Part shown: positions 6,560 to 7,135 of the stretch, piece after piece
Layout: the number at the start of each line of letters is the position of its first letter
Position numbering within the stretch: position 1 is the stretch's first letter
Source: Planctomycetota bacterium
GTDB taxonomy: Bacteria; Planctomycetota; UBA8742; SKZP01
Length of the DNA: 7,135 bases
Reading direction: 5' to 3'
Assembly: GCA_007127275.1 (NCBI GenBank)
Contig: SKZP01000154.1
Location: 1-7,135 of the forward strand
The notes under the pieces: model-generated
Seen by the model: the letters and a program-made list of their open reading frames with translations, nothing else
Database searches by the model: none
Told to the model about the DNA's origin: nothing
Position numbers and translations under genes: made by a program

Positions 6560-7021
6560 TCAAGCGCCGTGTGGCCCCGCGCCTGCTTTGTCGACGAATG
6601 ACTCGAGCTTTGCAACCAACTCATCGCGCGCGTGGCGGAAGCGAGCGAGCATTGCTTCCTCCTCGAGCGGCTCGTCGGTGGCTGGGTCGGGGATTGGCCA
6701 GTGCAATCGGCGGTGGCTGCCGAGGAAGACGGGGCAGACCTCCTCGGCGCAAAGTGTGATCACGGTGTCGACCGTTTCGGGGTCAATCGAGTCGGCCGAC
6801 TTCGAGTGCTGCGAGGTGATGTCGATGCCGAGTTCGCGCATCACCTCAACCGCGTAGGGATTGACTCGGCTTGGCGCGGAGCCCGCCGACTGGATGCGTC
6901 CGCGGGAGTCGCCGAAGATTTGGCGGGCAATCCCCTCGGCCATCTGGCTTCGAGCCGAGTTGGCGACGCAGAGAAAGAGGATGCCACGGGTTTGTGGTTG
7001 CGGTGTCGTGCGGCTACTCAT
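6560..7021 (-). CDS. arsC: Arsenate reductase, LMW-phosphatase type (thioredoxin-coupled ArsC)
   Basis: This 153-aa cytoplasmic enzyme should reduce arsenate to arsenite. After a short polar leader and a beta strand (GILFL) comes the phosphatase P-loop [13 protein letters not shown], which holds the CX5R signature with Cys18 as nucleophile and Arg24 as oxyanion ligand. A redox cysteine pair follows at Cys91 and Cys96 ([11 protein letters not shown]), then HWPIPDPA with Asp112 at the place of the general acid. The cysteine pair separates it from plain tyrosine phosphatases of the same fold and points to thioredoxin-type recycling. The pair is CX4C, whereas the pI258 and Bacillus enzymes have CX6C. 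Length is usual for the family. The ATG at 7021 is chosen because GGAG sits 7 nt upstream and the P-loop is then close to the N-terminus; the in-frame ATG at 7126 would run through the channel gene. It follows the MIP channel with an 8-nt overlap, which supports a role in arsenic export. Confidence 0.93.
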   Translation of the reverse strand: MSSRTTPQPQTRGILFLCVANSARSQMAEGIARQIFGDSRGRIQSAGSAPSRVNPYAVEVMRELGIDITSQHSKSADSIDPETVDTVITLCAEEVCPVFLGSHRRLHWPIPDPATDEPLEEEAMLARFRHARDELVAKLESFVDKAGAGPHGA

Positions 7022-7135
7022 GGTCGTTCTCCGAAATGGGGCGTAAGAACGCGTTTTCGCTCTTCGAGTCTCGTACGAATTCGTAAGCCAGCGCTCCGAG
7101 CGCGGCGCCGAGCAACGGGCCGGCAAGGTAGACCC
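7014..7135 (-). CDS. MIP-family aquaporin/aquaglyceroporin, C-terminal fragment (5' end outside window)
   Basis: Only the last 39 codons are inside the window, ending at a TAG at 7016-7014. The peptide opens with [20 protein letters not shown], a hydrophobic Gly/Ala-rich segment that matches the last transmembrane helix of MIP channels (compare the FGPIVGAIVGAFAY end of E. coli GlpF), followed by a short polar tail ending ISENDHE. MIP channels are inner-membrane pores for water, glycerol or undissociated metalloids. The stop overlaps the start of arsC by 8 nt, so the two are almost certainly co-transcribed and perhaps translationally coupled. By analogy with the Sinorhizobium meliloti ars operon, where AqpS lets out arsenite made by ArsC, this is probably the arsenite exit channel. 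The pore NPA motifs lie upstream and cannot be checked, so subtype and substrate are inferred from context only. Another small membrane protein with a similar last helix is a less likely alternative. Confidence 0.75.
   Translation of the reverse strand, partial: VYLAGPLLGAALGALAYEFVRDSKSENAFLRPISENDHE
7029..7032 (-). promoter_or_regulatory. Ribosome binding site of arsC
   Basis: GGAG on the minus strand lies 7 nt upstream of the ATG at 7021, inside the last codons of the MIP channel gene. It decides the start in favour of 7021 over the in-frame ATG at 7126. Ribosomes finishing the channel would arrive on this site, as expected for coupled translation. Confidence 0.75.

Noticed and set aside
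6316..6624. 102-codon minus-strand open frame overlapping the arsC 3' end
   Set aside because: It runs out of frame through arsC, the gap and the repeat, with no ribosome site or recognisable protein.
6441..6857. 138-codon plus-strand open frame opposite arsC
   Set aside because: It is a shadow of the arsC reading frame; the product is Ser/Arg-rich with no known motif.

Overview
The window is a GC-rich bacterial segment in which every supportable gene lies on the minus strand; the plus strand holds only antisense open frames. The gene content suggests a planctomycete-like bacterium: a very long membrane-anchored Ser/Thr kinase with a DWG instead of DFG motif and a WD40-type C-terminal half, next to an FG-GAP/ASPIC-UnbV protein. 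This is an inference from family distribution; Myxococcota or another large-genome GC-rich phylum is possible.

Reading in the direction of transcription (right to left): (1) 7135-7014, the last 39 codons of a MIP/aquaglyceroporin channel, cut by the window edge; (2) 7021-6560, an arsenate reductase of the low-molecular-weight phosphatase fold, whose start overlaps the channel's stop by 8 nt. Together these look like the end of an arsenic-detoxification operon of the aqpS-arsC type, in which arsenate is reduced to arsenite that leaves through the channel. (3) 6559-6095, a 465-nt gene-free stretch with a compound palindromic repeat (6287-6363) and a weak promoter candidate. (4) 6094-1808, a 1428-aa kinase: helical N-terminus, kinase domain, transmembrane helix, coiled coil, TPR-like helices, about 14 beta-propeller blades and a second TPR-like motif. 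(5) 1807-1591, an intergenic stretch with a small hairpin after the kinase stop. (6) 1590-175, a 471-aa FG-GAP/VCBS propeller with a C-terminal ASPIC/UnbV domain and no visible signal peptide. (7) 174-1, a second copy of the compound palindromic repeat.

The most notable non-gene signal is the repeat. Both loci carry the same two units in the same order and orientation, bracketing the kinase and ASPIC genes. The second unit's stem differs between copies at two base pairs, and both differences are compensated on the opposite arm, which suggests that the hairpin itself is conserved. I see no clearly new defence or metabolic system. The arsenic genes and the kinase/ASPIC pair appear to be separate units divided by the repeat.
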